Of a stretch of 64,000 nucleotides of DNA, positions 10,395-22,831 are shown in pieces. Positions within the stretch are counted from its first letter, which is position 1. Every line of letters starts with the position of its first letter. Below the pieces are notes generated by a model. It searched no databases and was not told the DNA's origin. It worked only from the letters and a program-made list of their open reading frames with translations. The position numbers and the translations under genes are program-made. The DNA comes from Metellina segmentata. Taxonomy: Eukaryota > Arthropoda > Arachnida > Araneae > Tetragnathidae. The stretch lies in contig OX375880.1 of NCBI GenBank assembly GCA_947359465.1, positions 18,980,120 to 19,044,119 on the forward strand. The letters are read 5' to 3'.

Positions 10395-13300
10395 CCAGCC
10401 AATACAGTGAGTGGTCTGTTCAGCCAATACAGTGAGTGGTCTGTTCAGCCAATACAGTGAGTGGTCTGTTCAGCCAATACAGTGAGTGGTCTGTTCAGCC
10501 AGTACAGTGACTGGTGTGGTTCAGCCAATACAGTGAGTGGTCTGTTCAGCCAATGCAGTGAGTGGTCTGTTCAGCCAATACAGTGAGTGGTCTGTTCAGC
10601 CAATACAGTGAGTGGTGTGGTTCAGCCAATACAGTGAGTGGTCTGTTCAGCCAATGCAGTGAGTGGTCTGTTCAGCCAATACAGTGAGTGGTCTGTTCAG
10701 CCAATACATTGAATGGTCTGGTTCAGTTCAGCTAATACAGTGAGTGATGTGGTTCAGTTCAGCTAATACAGTGAGTGATGTGGTTCAGTTCAGCCAATAC
10801 AGTGAGTGGTCTGTTCAGCCAATACAGTGAGTGGTCTGTTCAGCCAATACAGTGAGTGGTCTGTTCAGTCCAGCCAATACATTGAATGGTCTGGTTCAGT
10901 TCAGCTAATACAGTGAGTGGTGTGGTCAGCAAATGCAGTGAGTGGTCTGTTCAGCCAATACAGTGAGTGGTCTGTTCAGCCAATACAGTGAGTGGTCTGT
11001 TCAGTCAATACAGTGAGTGGTCTGTTCAGCCAATACAGTGAGTGGTCTGTTCAGCCAATACAGTGAGTGGTCTGTTCAGCCAATACATTGAATGGTCTGG
11101 TTCAGTTCAGCTAATACAGTGAGTGATGTGGTTCAGTTCAGCTAATACAGTGAGTGGTGTGGTTCAGCCAATGCAGTGAGTGGTCTGTTCAGCCAATACA
11201 GTGAGTGGTGTGGTTCAGCCAATACAGTGAGTGGTCTGTTCAGCCAATACAGTGAGTGGTCTGTTCAGCCAATGCAGTGAGTGGTCTGTTCAGCCAATAC
11301 AGGGAGTGGTCTGTTCAGCCAATGCAGTGAGTGGTCTGTTCAGCCAATGCAGTGAGTGGTCTGTTCAGCCAATACAGTGAGTGGTCTGTTCAGCCAATAC
11401 AGTGAGTGGTCTGTTCAGCCAATACATTGAATGGTCTGGTTCAGTTCAGCTAATACAGTGAGTGATGTGGTTCAGTTCGGCTAATACAGTGAGTGATGTG
11501 GTTCAGTTCAGCCAATACAGTGAGTGGTCTGTTCAGCCAATGCAGTGAGTGGTCTGTTCAACCAATGCAGTGAGTGGTCTGTTCAGCCAATACAGTGAGT
11601 GGTTTGTTCAGCCAATACATTGAATGGTCTGGTTCAGTTCAGCTAATACAGTGAGTGATGTGGTTCAGTTCAGCTAATACAGTGAGTGATGTGGTTCAGT
11701 TCAGCCAATACAGTGAGTGGTCTGTTCAGCCAATGCAGTGAGTGGTCTGTTCAGCCAATACAGTGAGTGGTTTGTTCAGCCAATACATTGAATGGTCTGG
11801 TTCAGTTCAGCTAATACAGTGAGTGATGTGGTTCAGTTCAGCTAATACAGTGAGTGGTGTGGTTCAGCCAATGCAGTGAGTGGTCTGTTCAGCCAATACA
11901 GTGAGTGGTCTGTTCAGCCAATACAGTGAGTGGTCTGTTCAGCCAATACAGTGAGTGGTCTGTTCAGTCCAGCCAATACATTGTTCAGCCAATACAGTGA
12001 GTGGTCTGTTCAGTCCAGCCAATACATTGAATGGTCTGGTTCAGTTCAGCTAATACAGTGAGTGATGTGGTTCAGTTCAGCTTATACAGTGAGTGATGTG
12101 GATCAGTTCAGCTAATACAGTGAGTGGTGTGGTCAGCAAATGCAGTGAGTGGTCTGTTCAGCCAATACAGTGAGTGGTCTGTTCAGCCAATGCAATGAGT
12201 GGTCTGTTCAGCCAATGCAGTGAGTGGTCTGTTCAGCCAATGCAGTGAGTGGTCTGTTCAGCCAATACAGTGAGTGGTCTGTTCAGCCAATACAGTGAGT
12301 GGTCTGTTAAGCCAATACATTGAATGGTCTGGTTCAGTTCAGCTAATACAGTGAGTGATGTGGTTCAGTTCAGCTAATACAGTGAGTGGTGTGGTTCAGC
12401 CAATGCAGTGAGTGGTCTGTTCAGCCAATACAGTGAGTGGTGTGGTTCAGCCAATACAGTGAGTGGTCTGTTCAGCCAATACAGTGAGTGGTCTGTTCAG
12501 CCAATGCAGTGAGTGGTCTGTTCAGCCAATGCAGTGAGTGGTCTGTTCAGCCAATGCAGTGAGTGGTCTGTTCAGCCAATGCAGTGAGTGGTCTGTTCAG
12601 CCAATGCAGTGAGTGGTCTGTTCAGCCAATGCAGTGAGTGGTCTGTTCAGCCAATACAGTGAGTGGTCTGTTCAGCCAATACAGTGAGTGGTCTGTTCAG
12701 CCAATACAGTGAGTGGTCTATTTAGCCAATACAGTGAGTGGTCTGTTCAGCCAATACAGTGAGTGGTCTGTTCAGCCAATGCAGTGAGTGGTCTGTTCAG
12801 CCAATGCAGTGAGTGGTCTGTTCAGCCAATGCAGTGAGTGGTCTGTTCAGCCAATGCAGTGAGTGGTCTGTTCAGCCAATACAGTGAGTGGTCTGTTCAG
12901 CCAATACATTGAATGGTCTGGTTCAGTTCAGCTAATACAGTGAGTGATGTGGTTCAGTTCAGCTAATACAGTGAGTGGTCTGTTCAGCCAATACAGTGAG
13001 TGGTCTGTTCAGCCAATACAGTGAGTGGTCTGTTCAGCCAATACAGTGAGTGGTCTGTTCAGTCCAGCCAATACATTGAATGGTCTGGTTCAGTTCAGCT
13101 AATACAGTGAGTGGTGTGGTTCAGTTCAGGTAATACAGTGAGTGGTCTGTTCAGCCAATACAGTGAATGGTCAGTTCAGCTAATACAGTGAGTGGTCTGT
13201 TCAGCCAATACAGTGAGTGGTCTGTTCAGCCAATACAGTGAGTGGTCTGTTCAGTCCAGCCAATACATTGAATGGTCTGGTTCAGTTCAGCTAATACAGT

Positions 13301-16300
13301 GAGTGATGTGGTTCAGTTCAGCTAATACAGTGAGTGGTGTAATTGAGCTAATACAGTGAGTGGTCTGTTCAGCCAATGCAGTGAGTGGTCTGTTCAGCCA
13401 ATACAGTGAGTGGTCTGTTCAGCCAATGCAGTGAGTGGTCTGTTCAGCCAATACAGTGAGTGGTCTGTCCAGCCAATACAGTGAGTGGTCTGTTCAGCCA
13501 ATACATCGAATGGTCTGGTTCAGTTCAGCTAATATAGTGAGTGATGTGGTTCAGTTCAGCTAATACAGTGAGTGGTGTGGTTCAGCCAATGCAGTGAGTG
13601 GTCTGTTCAGCCAATACAGTAAGTGGTGTGGTTCAGCCAATACAGTGAGTGGTGTGGTTCAGCCAATACAGTGAGTGGTCTGTTCAGCCAATGCAGTGAG
13701 TGGTCTGTTCAGCCAATACAGTGAGTGGTCTGTTCAGCCAATACAGTGAGTGGTCTGTTCAGTCCAGCCAATACATTGAATGGTCTGGTTCAGTTCAGCT
13801 AATACAGTGAGTGGTGTGGTCAGAAAATGCAGTGAGTGGTCTGTTCAGCCAATACAGTGAGTGGTCTGTTCAGCCAATACAGTGAGTGGTCTGTTCAGCC
13901 AATACAGTGAGTGGTGTGGTTCAGCCAATGCAGTGAGTGGTCTGTTCAGCCAATACAGTGAGTGGTCTGTTCAGCCAATACAGTGAGTGGTCTGTTCAGC
14001 CAATACAGTGAGTGGTCTGTTCAGCCAATACAGTGAGTGGTCTGTTCAGCCAATACAGTGAGTGGTCTGTTCAGCCAATACATTGAATGGTCTGCTTCAG
14101 TTCAGCTAATACAGTGAGTGATGTGGTTCAGTTCAGCTAATACAGTGAGTGGTGTGGTTCAGCCAATGCAGTGAGTGGTCTGTTCAGCCAATACAGTGAG
14201 TGGTCTGTTCAGCCAATACAGTGAGTGGTCTGTTCAGCCAATACAGTGAGTGGTCTGTTCAGCCAATACAGTGAGTGGTCTGTTCAGCCAATACAGTGAG
14301 TGGTCTGTTCAGCCAATACAGTGAGTGGTCTGTTCAGCCAATGCAGTGAGTGGTCTGTTCAGCCAATACAGTGAGTGGTCTGTTCAGCCAATGCAGTGAG
14401 TGGTCTGTTCAGCCAATACAGTGAGTGGTCTGTTCTGCCAATACAGTGAGTGGTCTGTTCAGCCAATACAGTTAGTGGTCTGTTCAGCCAATACAGTGAG
14501 TGGTCTGTTCAGCCAATACATTGAATGGTCTGCTTCAGTTCAGCTAATACAGTGAGTGGTGTGGTTCAGCCAATGCAGTGAGTGGTCTGTTCAGCCAATA
14601 CAGTGAGTGGTCTGTTCAGCCAATACAGTGAGTGGTCTGTTCAGCCAATACAGTGAGTGGTCTGTTCAGCCAATACAGTGAGTGGTCTGTTCAGCCAATG
14701 CAGTGAGTGGTCTGTTCAGCCAATGCAGTGAGTGGTCTGTTCAGCCAATGCAGTGAGTGGTCTGTTCAGCCAATGCAGTGAGTGGTCTGTTCAGCCAATG
14801 CAGTGAGTGGTCTGTTCAGCCAATACAGTGAGTGGTCTGGTTCAGTTCAGCTAATACAGTGAGTGATGTGGTTCAGTTCAGCTAATACAGTGAGTGGTCT
14901 GTTCAGCCAATGCAGTGAGTGGTCTGTTCAGCCAATACAGTGAGTGGTTTGTTCAGCCAATACATTGAATGGTCTGGTTCAGTTCAGCTAATACAGTGAG
15001 TGATGTGGTTCAGTTCAGCTAATACAGTGAGTGGTGTGGTTCAGCCAATGCAGTGAGTGGTCTGTTCAGCCAATACAGTGAGTGGTCTGTTCAGCCAATA
15101 CAGTGAGTGGTCTGTTCAGCCAATACAGTGAGTGGTCTGTTCAGTCCAGCCAATACATTGTTCAGCCAATACAGTGAGTGGTCTGTTCAGTCCAGCCAAT
15201 ACATTGAATGGTCTGGTTCAGTTCAGCTAATACAGTGAGTGATGTGGATCAGTTCAGCTAATACAGTGAGTGGTGTGGTCAGCAAATGCAGTGAGTGGTC
15301 TGTTCAGCCAATACAGTGAGTGGTCTGTTCAGCCAATGCAGTGAGTGGTCTGTTCAGCCAATGCAGTGAGTGGTCTGTTCAGCCAATGCAGTGAGTGGTC
15401 TGTTCAGCCAATGCAGTGAGTGGTCTGTTCAGCCAATGCAGTGAGTGGTCTGTTCAGCCAATACAGTGAGTGGTCTGTTCAGCCAATACAGTGAGTGGTC
15501 TGTTCAGCCAATACAGTGAGTGGTCTGTTCAGCCAATACATTGAATGGTCTGGTTCAGTTCAGCTAATACAGTGAGTGATGTGGTTCAGTTCAGCTTATA
15601 CAGTGAGTGATGTGGATCAGTTCAGCTAATACAGTGAGTGGTGTGGTCAGCAAATGCAGTGAGTGGTCTGTTCAGCCAATACAGTGAGTGGTCTGTTCAG
15701 CCAATGCAGTGAGTGGTCTGTTCAGCCAATGCAGTGAGTGGTCTGTTCAGCCAATGCAGTGAGTGGTCTGTTCAGCCAATGCAGTGAGTGGTCTGTTCAG
15801 CCAATACAGTGAGTGGTCTGTTCAGCCAATACAGTGAGTGGTCTGTTCAGCCAATACAGTGAGTGGTCTGTTCAGCCAATACATTGAATGGTCTGGTTCA
15901 GTTCAGCTAATACAGTGAGTGATGTGGTTCAGTTCAGCTAATACAGTGAGTGGTGTGGTTCAGCCAATGCAGTGAGTGGTCTGTTCAGCCAATACAGTGA
16001 GTGGTGTGGTTCAGCCAATACAGTGAGTGGTCTGTTCAGCCAATACAGTGAGTGGTCTGTTCAGCCAATGCAGTGAGTGGTCTGTTCAGCCGATGCAGTG
16101 AGTGGTCTGTTCAGCCAATGCAGTGAGTGGTCTGTTCAGCCAATACAGTGAGTGGTCTGTTCTGCCAATACAGTGAGTGGTCTGTTCAGCCAATACAGTG
16201 AGTGGTCTATTTAGCCAATACAGTGAGTGGTCTGTTCAGCCAATACAGTGAGTGGTCTGTTCAGCCAATGCAGTGAGTGGTCTGTTCAGCCAATGCAGTG

Positions 16301-19300
16301 AGTGGTCTGTTCAGCCAATGCAGTGAGTGGTCTGTTCAGCCAATGCAGTGAGTGGTCTGTTCAGCCAATACATTGAATGGTCTGGTTCAGTTCAGCTAAT
16401 ACAGTGAGTGATGTGGTTCAGTTCAGCTAATACAGTGAGTGGTCTGTTCAGCCAATACAGTGAGTGGTCTGTTCAGCCAATACAGTGAGTGGTCTGTTCA
16501 GCCAATACAGTGAGTGGTCTGTTCAGTCCAGCCAATACATTGAATGGTCTGGTTCAGTTCAGCTAATACAGTGAGTGGTGTGGTTCAGTTCAGGTAATAC
16601 AGTGAGTGGTCTGTTCAGCCAATACAGTGAATGGTCAGTTCAGCTAATACAGTGAGTGGTCTGTTCAGCCAATACAGTGAGTGGTCTGTTCAGCCAATAC
16701 AGTGAGTGGTCTGTTCAGTCCAGCCAATACATTGAATGGTCTGGTTCAGTTCAGCTAATACAGTGAGTGATGTGGTTCAGTTCAGCTAATACAGTGAGTG
16801 GTGTAATTGAGCTAATACAGTGAGTGGTCTGTTCAGCCAATGCAGTGAGTGGTCTGTTCAGCCAATACAGTGAGTGGTCTGTTCAGCCAATGCAGTGAGT
16901 GGTCTGTTCAGCCAATACAGTGAGTGGTCTGTCCAGCCAATACAGTGAGTGGTCTGTTCAGCCAATACATCGAATGGTCTGGTTCAGTTCAGCTAATACA
17001 GTGAGTGATGTGGTTCAGTTCAGCTTATACAGTGAGTGATGTGGATCAGTTCAGCTAATACAGTGAGTGGTGTGGTCAGCAAATGCAGTGAGTGGTGTGA
17101 TTCAGCCAATACAGTGAGTGGTGTGGTTCAGCCAATACAGTGAGTGGTCTGTTCAGCCAATGCAGTGAGTGGTCTGTTCAGCCAATACAGTGAGTGGTCT
17201 GTTCAGCCAATACAGTGAGTGGTCTGTTCAGTCCAGCCAATACATTGAATGGTCTGGTTCAGTTCAGCTAATACAGTGAGTGGTGTGGTCAGAAAATGCA
17301 GTGAGTGGTCTGTTCAGCCAATACAGTGAGTGGTCTGTTCAGCCAATACAGTGAGTGGTCTGTTCAGCCAATACAGTGAGTGGTCTGTTCAGCCAATACA
17401 GTGAGTGGTGTGGTTCAGCCAATGCAGTGAGTGGTCTGTTCAGCCAATACAGTGAGTGGTCTGTTCAGCCAATACAGTGAGTGGTCTGTTCAGCCAATAC
17501 AGTGAGTGGTCTGTTCAGCCAATACAGTGAGTGGTCTGTTCAGCCAATACATTGAATGGTCTGCTTCAGTTCAGCTAATACAGTGAGTGATGTGGTTCAG
17601 TTCAGCTAATACAGTGAGTGGTCTGTTCAGCCAATGCAGTGAGTGGTCTGTTCAGCCAATACAGTGAGTGGTCTGTTCAGCCAATACAGTGAGTGGTCTG
17701 TTCAGCCAATGCAGTGAGTGGTCTGTTCAGCCAATACAGTGAGTGGTCTGTTCTGCCAATACAGTGAGTGGTCTGTTCAGCCAATACAGTTAGTGGTCTG
17801 TTCAGCCAATACAGTGAGTGGTCTGTTCAGCCAATACAGTGAGTGGTCTATTTAGCCAATACAGTGAGTGGTCTGTTCAGCCAATACAGTGAGTGGTCTG
17901 TTCAGCCAATACAGTGAGTGGTGTGGTTCAGCCAATACAGTGAGTGGTCTGTTCAGCCAATGCAGTGAGTGGTCTGTTCAGCCAATGCAGTGAGTGGTCT
18001 GTTCAGCCAATGCAGTGAGTGGTCTGTTCAGCCAATGCAGTGAGTGGTCTGTTCAGCCAATGCAGTGAGTGGTCTGTTCAGCCAATGCAGTGAGTGGTCT
18101 GTTCAGCCAATGCAGTGAGTGGTCTGTTCAGCCAATGCAGTGAGTGGTCTGTTCAGCCAATACAGTGAGTGGTCTGGTTCAGTTCAGCTAATACAGTGAG
18201 TGATGTGGTTCAGTTCAGCTAATACAGTGAGTGGTCTGTTCAGCCAATACAGTGAGTGGTCTAGCAAATACAGTGAGTGGTCTGTTCAGCCAATACATTG
18301 AATGGTCTGGTTCAGTTCAGCTAATACAGTGAGTGATGTGGTTCAGTTCAGGTAATACAGTGAGTGGTCTGTTCAGCCAATTCACTGAATGGTCAGTTCA
18401 GCTAATACAGTGAGTGGTCTGTTCAGCCAATACAGTGAGTGGTCTGTTCAGCCAATACAGTGAGTGGTCTGTTCAGTCCAGCCAATACATTGAATGGTCT
18501 GGTTCAGTTCAGCTAATACAGTGAGTGGTGTGGTTCAGCCAATGCAGTGAGTGGTGTGGTTCAGCCAATGCAGTGAGTGGTCTGTTCAGCCAATACAGTG
18601 AGTGGTCTGTTCAGCCAATACAGTGAGTGGTCTGTTCAGCCAATACAGTGGGTGGTCTGTTCAGCCAATACAGTGAGTGGTCTGTTCAGTCCAGCCAATT
18701 CATTGAATGGTCTGGTTCAGTTCAGCTAATACAGTGAGTGATGTGGTTCAGTTCAGCTAATACAGTGAGTGGTGTAATTGAGCTAATACAGTGAGTGGTC
18801 TGTTCAGCCAATACAGTGAGTGGTCTGTTCAGCCAATACAGTGAGTGGTCTGTTCAGCCAATACAGTGAGTGGTCTGTTCAGCCAATGCAGTGAGTGGTC
18901 TGTTCAGCCAATACAGTGAGTGGTCTGTCCAGCCAATACAGTGAGTGGTCTGTTCAGCCAATACATTGAATGGTCTGGTTCAGTTCAGCTAATATAGTGA
19001 GTGATGTGGTTCAGTTCAGCTAATACAGTGAGTGGTGTGGTTCAGCCAATGCAGTGAGTGGTGTGGTTCAGCTAATACAGTGAGTGGTCTGGTTCAGTTC
19101 AGCTAATACAATGAGTGGTGTGGTTCAGTTCAGCTATTACAGTGAGTGGTCTGGTTCAGTTCAGCTATTACAGTGAGTGGTCTGGTTCAGTTCAGCTATT
19201 ACAGTGAGTGGTCTGGTTCAGTTCAGCTAATACAGTGAGTTGTCTGGTTCAGTTCAGCTAATACAGTGAGTGGTCTGGTTCAGTTCAGCTAATACAGTGA

Positions 19301-19369
19301 GGGGTCTGGTTCAGCTAAACTACAACAATGAGTCATCTGGTTCAGTTCAGCTAATATAGTGAGTGGTGA
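10395..19369 (+). repeat. 9-kb minisatellite, 25-bp unit with 31-bp variants
   Basis: This is an uninterrupted tandem array of roughly 350 units. The main unit is 25 bp with core GCCAATACAGTGAGTGG. Common variants are GCCAATGCAG (A to G), a 26-bp form with GGTGTGGTTCA, and 31-bp forms carrying TTCAGTTCA plus CATTGAATGG or GAGTGATGTGG. The 31-bp forms recur in a fixed order, which gives higher-order blocks. The 25-bp period is not a multiple of three and stops fall in every frame, so it is non-coding. Units at the right end (after about 19,080) are mostly 31-bp and degenerate, typical of an array edge. Confidence 0.97.
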
Positions 19370-20423
19370 ACACACACTCCATGGCATTTAACGCATCAGC
19401 TGATCCTACATTTCTGAAGCAATAGAATATCTGCAGTTAAAGCATTGGGTTAAATGGCTTTGTAAGAAACTACATTAAAACAGGAAGGTTAGAGCCAACA
19501 TCAAAGCTTTTCCTGGAGCATATGTCTACAAGTTTCTGCAAAGATTTCAGATGGAGTGTTCGAACTATCCATACATGAATTTTGAATGTTACTAAGCCAA
19601 ATTGATAGAACCTATTCCTAATTATATTTCGGTGTTTTGAGAGTGGAGCATCAGCAATTCAAATTGTTTGTGCTGTCTTATATTTTGCATTCATTATTAC
19701 TTTCAATTTTGAAGTACTTTTTTTGCTTTTTGTTACTTGAATACAGTATTTTCACTACATTCGTTATATGTTCGAATTTCCATTGAATTCTTTACTTGAA
19801 AATGCATTTATTGTACTGTTAAAAAGTTTGTAATGCACTGGTTTCCATAAAGGAAAAAACACATAAGTTGATGTAACTTGTCAAAATGAATAAATTTGTA
19901 ATAAAAATTAGAATGGGACATAAAAATAATGTATTGTAATATAATTGTAAATTTGTGTTGGCTGTCATCTTGTTCCATCATCTGACAGAGAAAATTATAT
20001 ATATGTAGAAGGTTCCAATTTCAAGTTTTAATAAAGTGTGTATGATGAAATTTAGAGTTATTCAAGTTAGTTAAATTATTAATATTTTGTAATCTTGTGC
20101 AACTTTTATGGACATTTTTACACTGCATATTTTGTATTAAGAGATTAATAAATTTGATTTATTTATACAATTATGTTGGCTTGCTGCTTTAACTTTCATT
20201 TGTACTTTTTAGTATTTTATTATCTATATCATTCTGATCTTTGTGCCTCTTAAAAATACACATATTTTCCAAAAATTATATTTCTAACTTGATAAACTTC
20301 AAAGTTTGTTATGTGTTTGGTGCAACTTTACTAAATGTGGCCCCTTGTGCCATAAAAGCCCACAACATCAAACTTCTTCTCAGCTTTCCTAGGGGTATCT
20401 AAGAAATATCTCAAATGTCACTT
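19370..20423 (+). other. Post-array unique sequence with poly(A) signals
   Basis: AT-rich unique sequence. AATAAA lies at 19,889-19,894 and at 20,029-20,034; the second is followed by GTGTGTATGATG, a good downstream G/T element. If the exon ending at 10,382 is real, this could be the distal 3' UTR and poly(A) site, on either side of the satellite. No open frame of note. Confidence 0.35.
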
Positions 20424-20437
20424 CAGGGCTCCTAACA

Positions 20438-20890
20438 CGTCACTTTTTGTCACCTTTTCAGGGATTTTAAGTTCTTAAATCTTATTTAGAGAAGAAACAT
20501 TTTTAGTGCACAGTTTTAAAAAAAATTCATTTTCTCTAAAAAAAAAAACAGGGTTCGTATGAATTCAATTTCGAAATGCGCGCTACATTCCACCGCAAGA
20601 ATGAATTCAAAAGCGTACCGTTTCAATTGTAAAAGGATACTTCATGTTGCTCGCGGTGTATTAGCAGCAAGTTCTGGAAATTTTTTCCCACAGAAAAAGG
20701 CTATCAGTAAAACGAAGCGGCGAAGTTTAAGGGAAGCAGGGCCATCTGCATGTCCGACCCTTCTTACCTAACTTGAGTGGCATTTACGACTAACGTTTTC
20801 CTTTCATAGAATTGTGTGGCGTATCATTTGGCGCAAGATAGATATCACCGGTCGACAGGGTCGAACAATAGGAGTAACCCTCCAGGAGGT
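20438..20890 (+). repeat. Head segment of duplicated unit, copy 1
   Basis: This segment is about 90% similar by eye to 24,357-24,815. Shared blocks are TTTTCAGGGATTTTAAGTTC, AATTTCGAAATGCGCGCTAC, GGTGTATTAGCAGCAAG and GGGCCATCTGCATGTCCGAC. It appears to be decayed coding sequence, with frames interrupted by stops. I do not recognise the product. The end CAGGGCTCCTAACA at 20,424 reappears inverted at 26,169-26,182, which suggests element termini, but no target-site duplication matches. Confidence 0.6.
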
Positions 20891-21479
20891 CAGACGCTGA
20901 CAGTTCGTAAATGGTGATCAATGCCAGTGGTCACTTAAAAGAGGGGATAATATCGTCCATACACAAATCTGAGAGCGGTCTCAACAGACCCATTTTTTTT
21001 TTCCTTCGGATTCTGGAATAAGACGAGAATGGAGAGGTGAAGAGACCGGACGGATCAAGCTGATATTAACGCAACATTAACCCAGGAGGATCCCAGGTAT
21101 ATTGTGGGTCTGATTATGGTCTAGAAGGTATAGATACGTTAGGGTAAACTCTGAAAGGACCTTCTATATGTATGATAATTTACACTCGAAGGTATCCTCG
21201 GCCAAGTTTTTAATTGGATACATCATCAACCTCTCACACATTCTAAGCGCTCGAAGCTCCCCATCGAGAACCCCGACGTTCCTGTCTACGGAACGGAGGC
21301 TATTCACACGCTGCTCTCTTTGTGGCACAGAAATGAGGGCATGGAAATCTTAATGGACTTCAGCCGTTTCTTCAGGAGCTTGAGATCTGAAAGATTCCGT
21401 AACCAGAGATTGCAAAAATTTCGTCCGTCTCTGTATCCAGAGGGTTAAATATTAAACATTCTCTGTTATCATCGGAAGT
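20891..21479. other. Unassigned segment inside duplicated unit
   Basis: Sequence present in copy 1 of the duplicated unit but absent from copy 2. No gene is recognised; short open frames here lack motifs. It leads into the broken transposase at 21,480. Confidence 0.35.
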
Positions 21480-22830
21480 TGATTATTACAAATTCTTGAG
21501 TTTTTTTAGTGAAATGACTCATTACTTTGACTATTAATGACTCATTACTTTCTACCCGAAAAAAAGAACTAATTAACATCGGGACATGTAATATTCACAC
21601 AATACATAAGGCTTTTCTTAAAGGTCTAAAAGAGTTTGGGGAAGATGTGTCTGAACTAGTTTTAACTATTCACAGATTTTTTAATCAGTGGCGTAAGCGT
21701 TGGTCAACATACAAACAAATTCAAGAAGACTTGAAACTTCCCACTCACCATTTCATAAAGCATTGTTCAAGCAGGTAGCTAAGCCTAAAGCCAGCTGCTG
21801 AAAGGTTACTTGAACAGTGGATTGCAGTGCGAAAGTATTTCCTTGACTATATTCCAATAAAGAAGCCAGACATGATACAAAGATCAGGCAATAAAAATAT
21901 TGTTCATTTACTTAGAAGAGACTGAATGCTGAAGTGATATTTGTCGTATCAAGTACAAGTATATTTAATCGTGTGACCGAATTTCTTCAGGAAAAGGAAC
22001 CTCTAAAACTTAAACCCTGCATTCTCAACTTGAATTGTTGACACGAACAATTTTGGGTAGGATCTACAAAGAGGAATTTATTCGAGGTTTGAAAATGGCT
22101 AAATTGGAAGATAATGTCCTCAGAAACTGTTGCCTCTGGCAGATATTGTGATTGGAGATCAAATTTCTAGAGCGCTACAGAATGTGTGTGAAAGAGAAGG
22201 AAAGGAATTTATTTTTTCTAAGGGCTCAGAATAATTACAGCGCCAGTGTTAAATATCTTTTGAAGAAGTCCTCCTTCAGTTCAAGGTTCCTGGTTCGGAT
22301 CCGGGTCCGGGCATGGATGTTTGTAAACGTATGGTGTAGAGGCGGCTGGTGCACCTTAAATCTGTCGTGGCCGAAAGTCCTCACGTTGGGTTGGCGTGGA
22401 AGTTTGGAGAGTGGGGTGCCAGCTCAGGTGTTGCTTCGTCATCTGACCGTGGTTCAAAATTACGAGGTGTTGTCCTCGAATCTTTCCCTTAAGGGACTGA
22501 TTCCGGACCGTCGTCAATAGCCCGTTGTGTTGCTCTAGTACGACGTTAACTAAAATTACCATTACCTCCTTCAGTTCATCTCCTTAAAAGTTTATCCTGT
22601 CTTGGTCCTCTTGAGAGACTCAGTAGCGAGAGTGTTCGACAAGTATTAGAATTTGCAAGAGCAATACTTTGGGATGTCCCAACAGACATACTACTGGATG
22701 AGTGGAAATTACTCAAGAGAATTTGAGGAAGAAGGATTTAGAATGAAGCATATTGATGTTTACTGGAACCATTTCTTCAGACTGCGAGACATTAGCAGAG
22801 TTGCCAAGTGCTCCGAAACTTCCAGAGTTT
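21480..22830 (+). pseudogene. Broken transposase-like gene, split by a SINE
   Basis: A decayed open frame reads INIGTCNIHTIHKAFLKG, then FGEDVSELVLTIHRFF, KLPTHHFIKHCSSR, a stop, then KPAAERLLEQWIAVRKYF. After several frameshifts it resumes as VHLLKSLSCLGPLERL and DILLDEWKLL near 22,580-22,715. This layout resembles the transposon-derived proteins found in many arthropod genomes that look hAT-like. I infer a transposase origin without assigning the superfamily. A SINE with a 14-bp target duplication (22,284-22,564) sits inside it. It ends where reverse Helitron sequence begins. Confidence 0.6.
22284..22564 (+). repeat. SINE insertion with 14-bp target duplication
   Basis: The direct repeat CCTCCTTCAGTTCA at 22,270-22,283 and 22,565-22,578 brackets the insertion exactly. 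The SINE is 5' truncated inside its type-2 tRNA head, keeping the B box (GGTTCGGATCC) and then GGGCATGGATGTTTGTAAACG. The full body follows, with the tail CGTTAACTAAAATTACCATTA. Long identical flanking repeats indicate LINE-driven insertion. It interrupts the transposase pseudogene. Confidence 0.9.
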
Positions 22831-22831
22831 C

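Noticed and set aside
10395..19369. CRISPR-like regular repeat array
   Set aside because: Units are directly tandem with no unique spacers, and the genome is eukaryotic. It is a minisatellite.
22356..22562. Recurring proteins with NVVLEQHNGLLTTVRDQS in several places
   Set aside because: This is the reverse translation of the common SINE body and appears wherever that SINE does (32.8, 33.6, 58.6, 59.6 kb).
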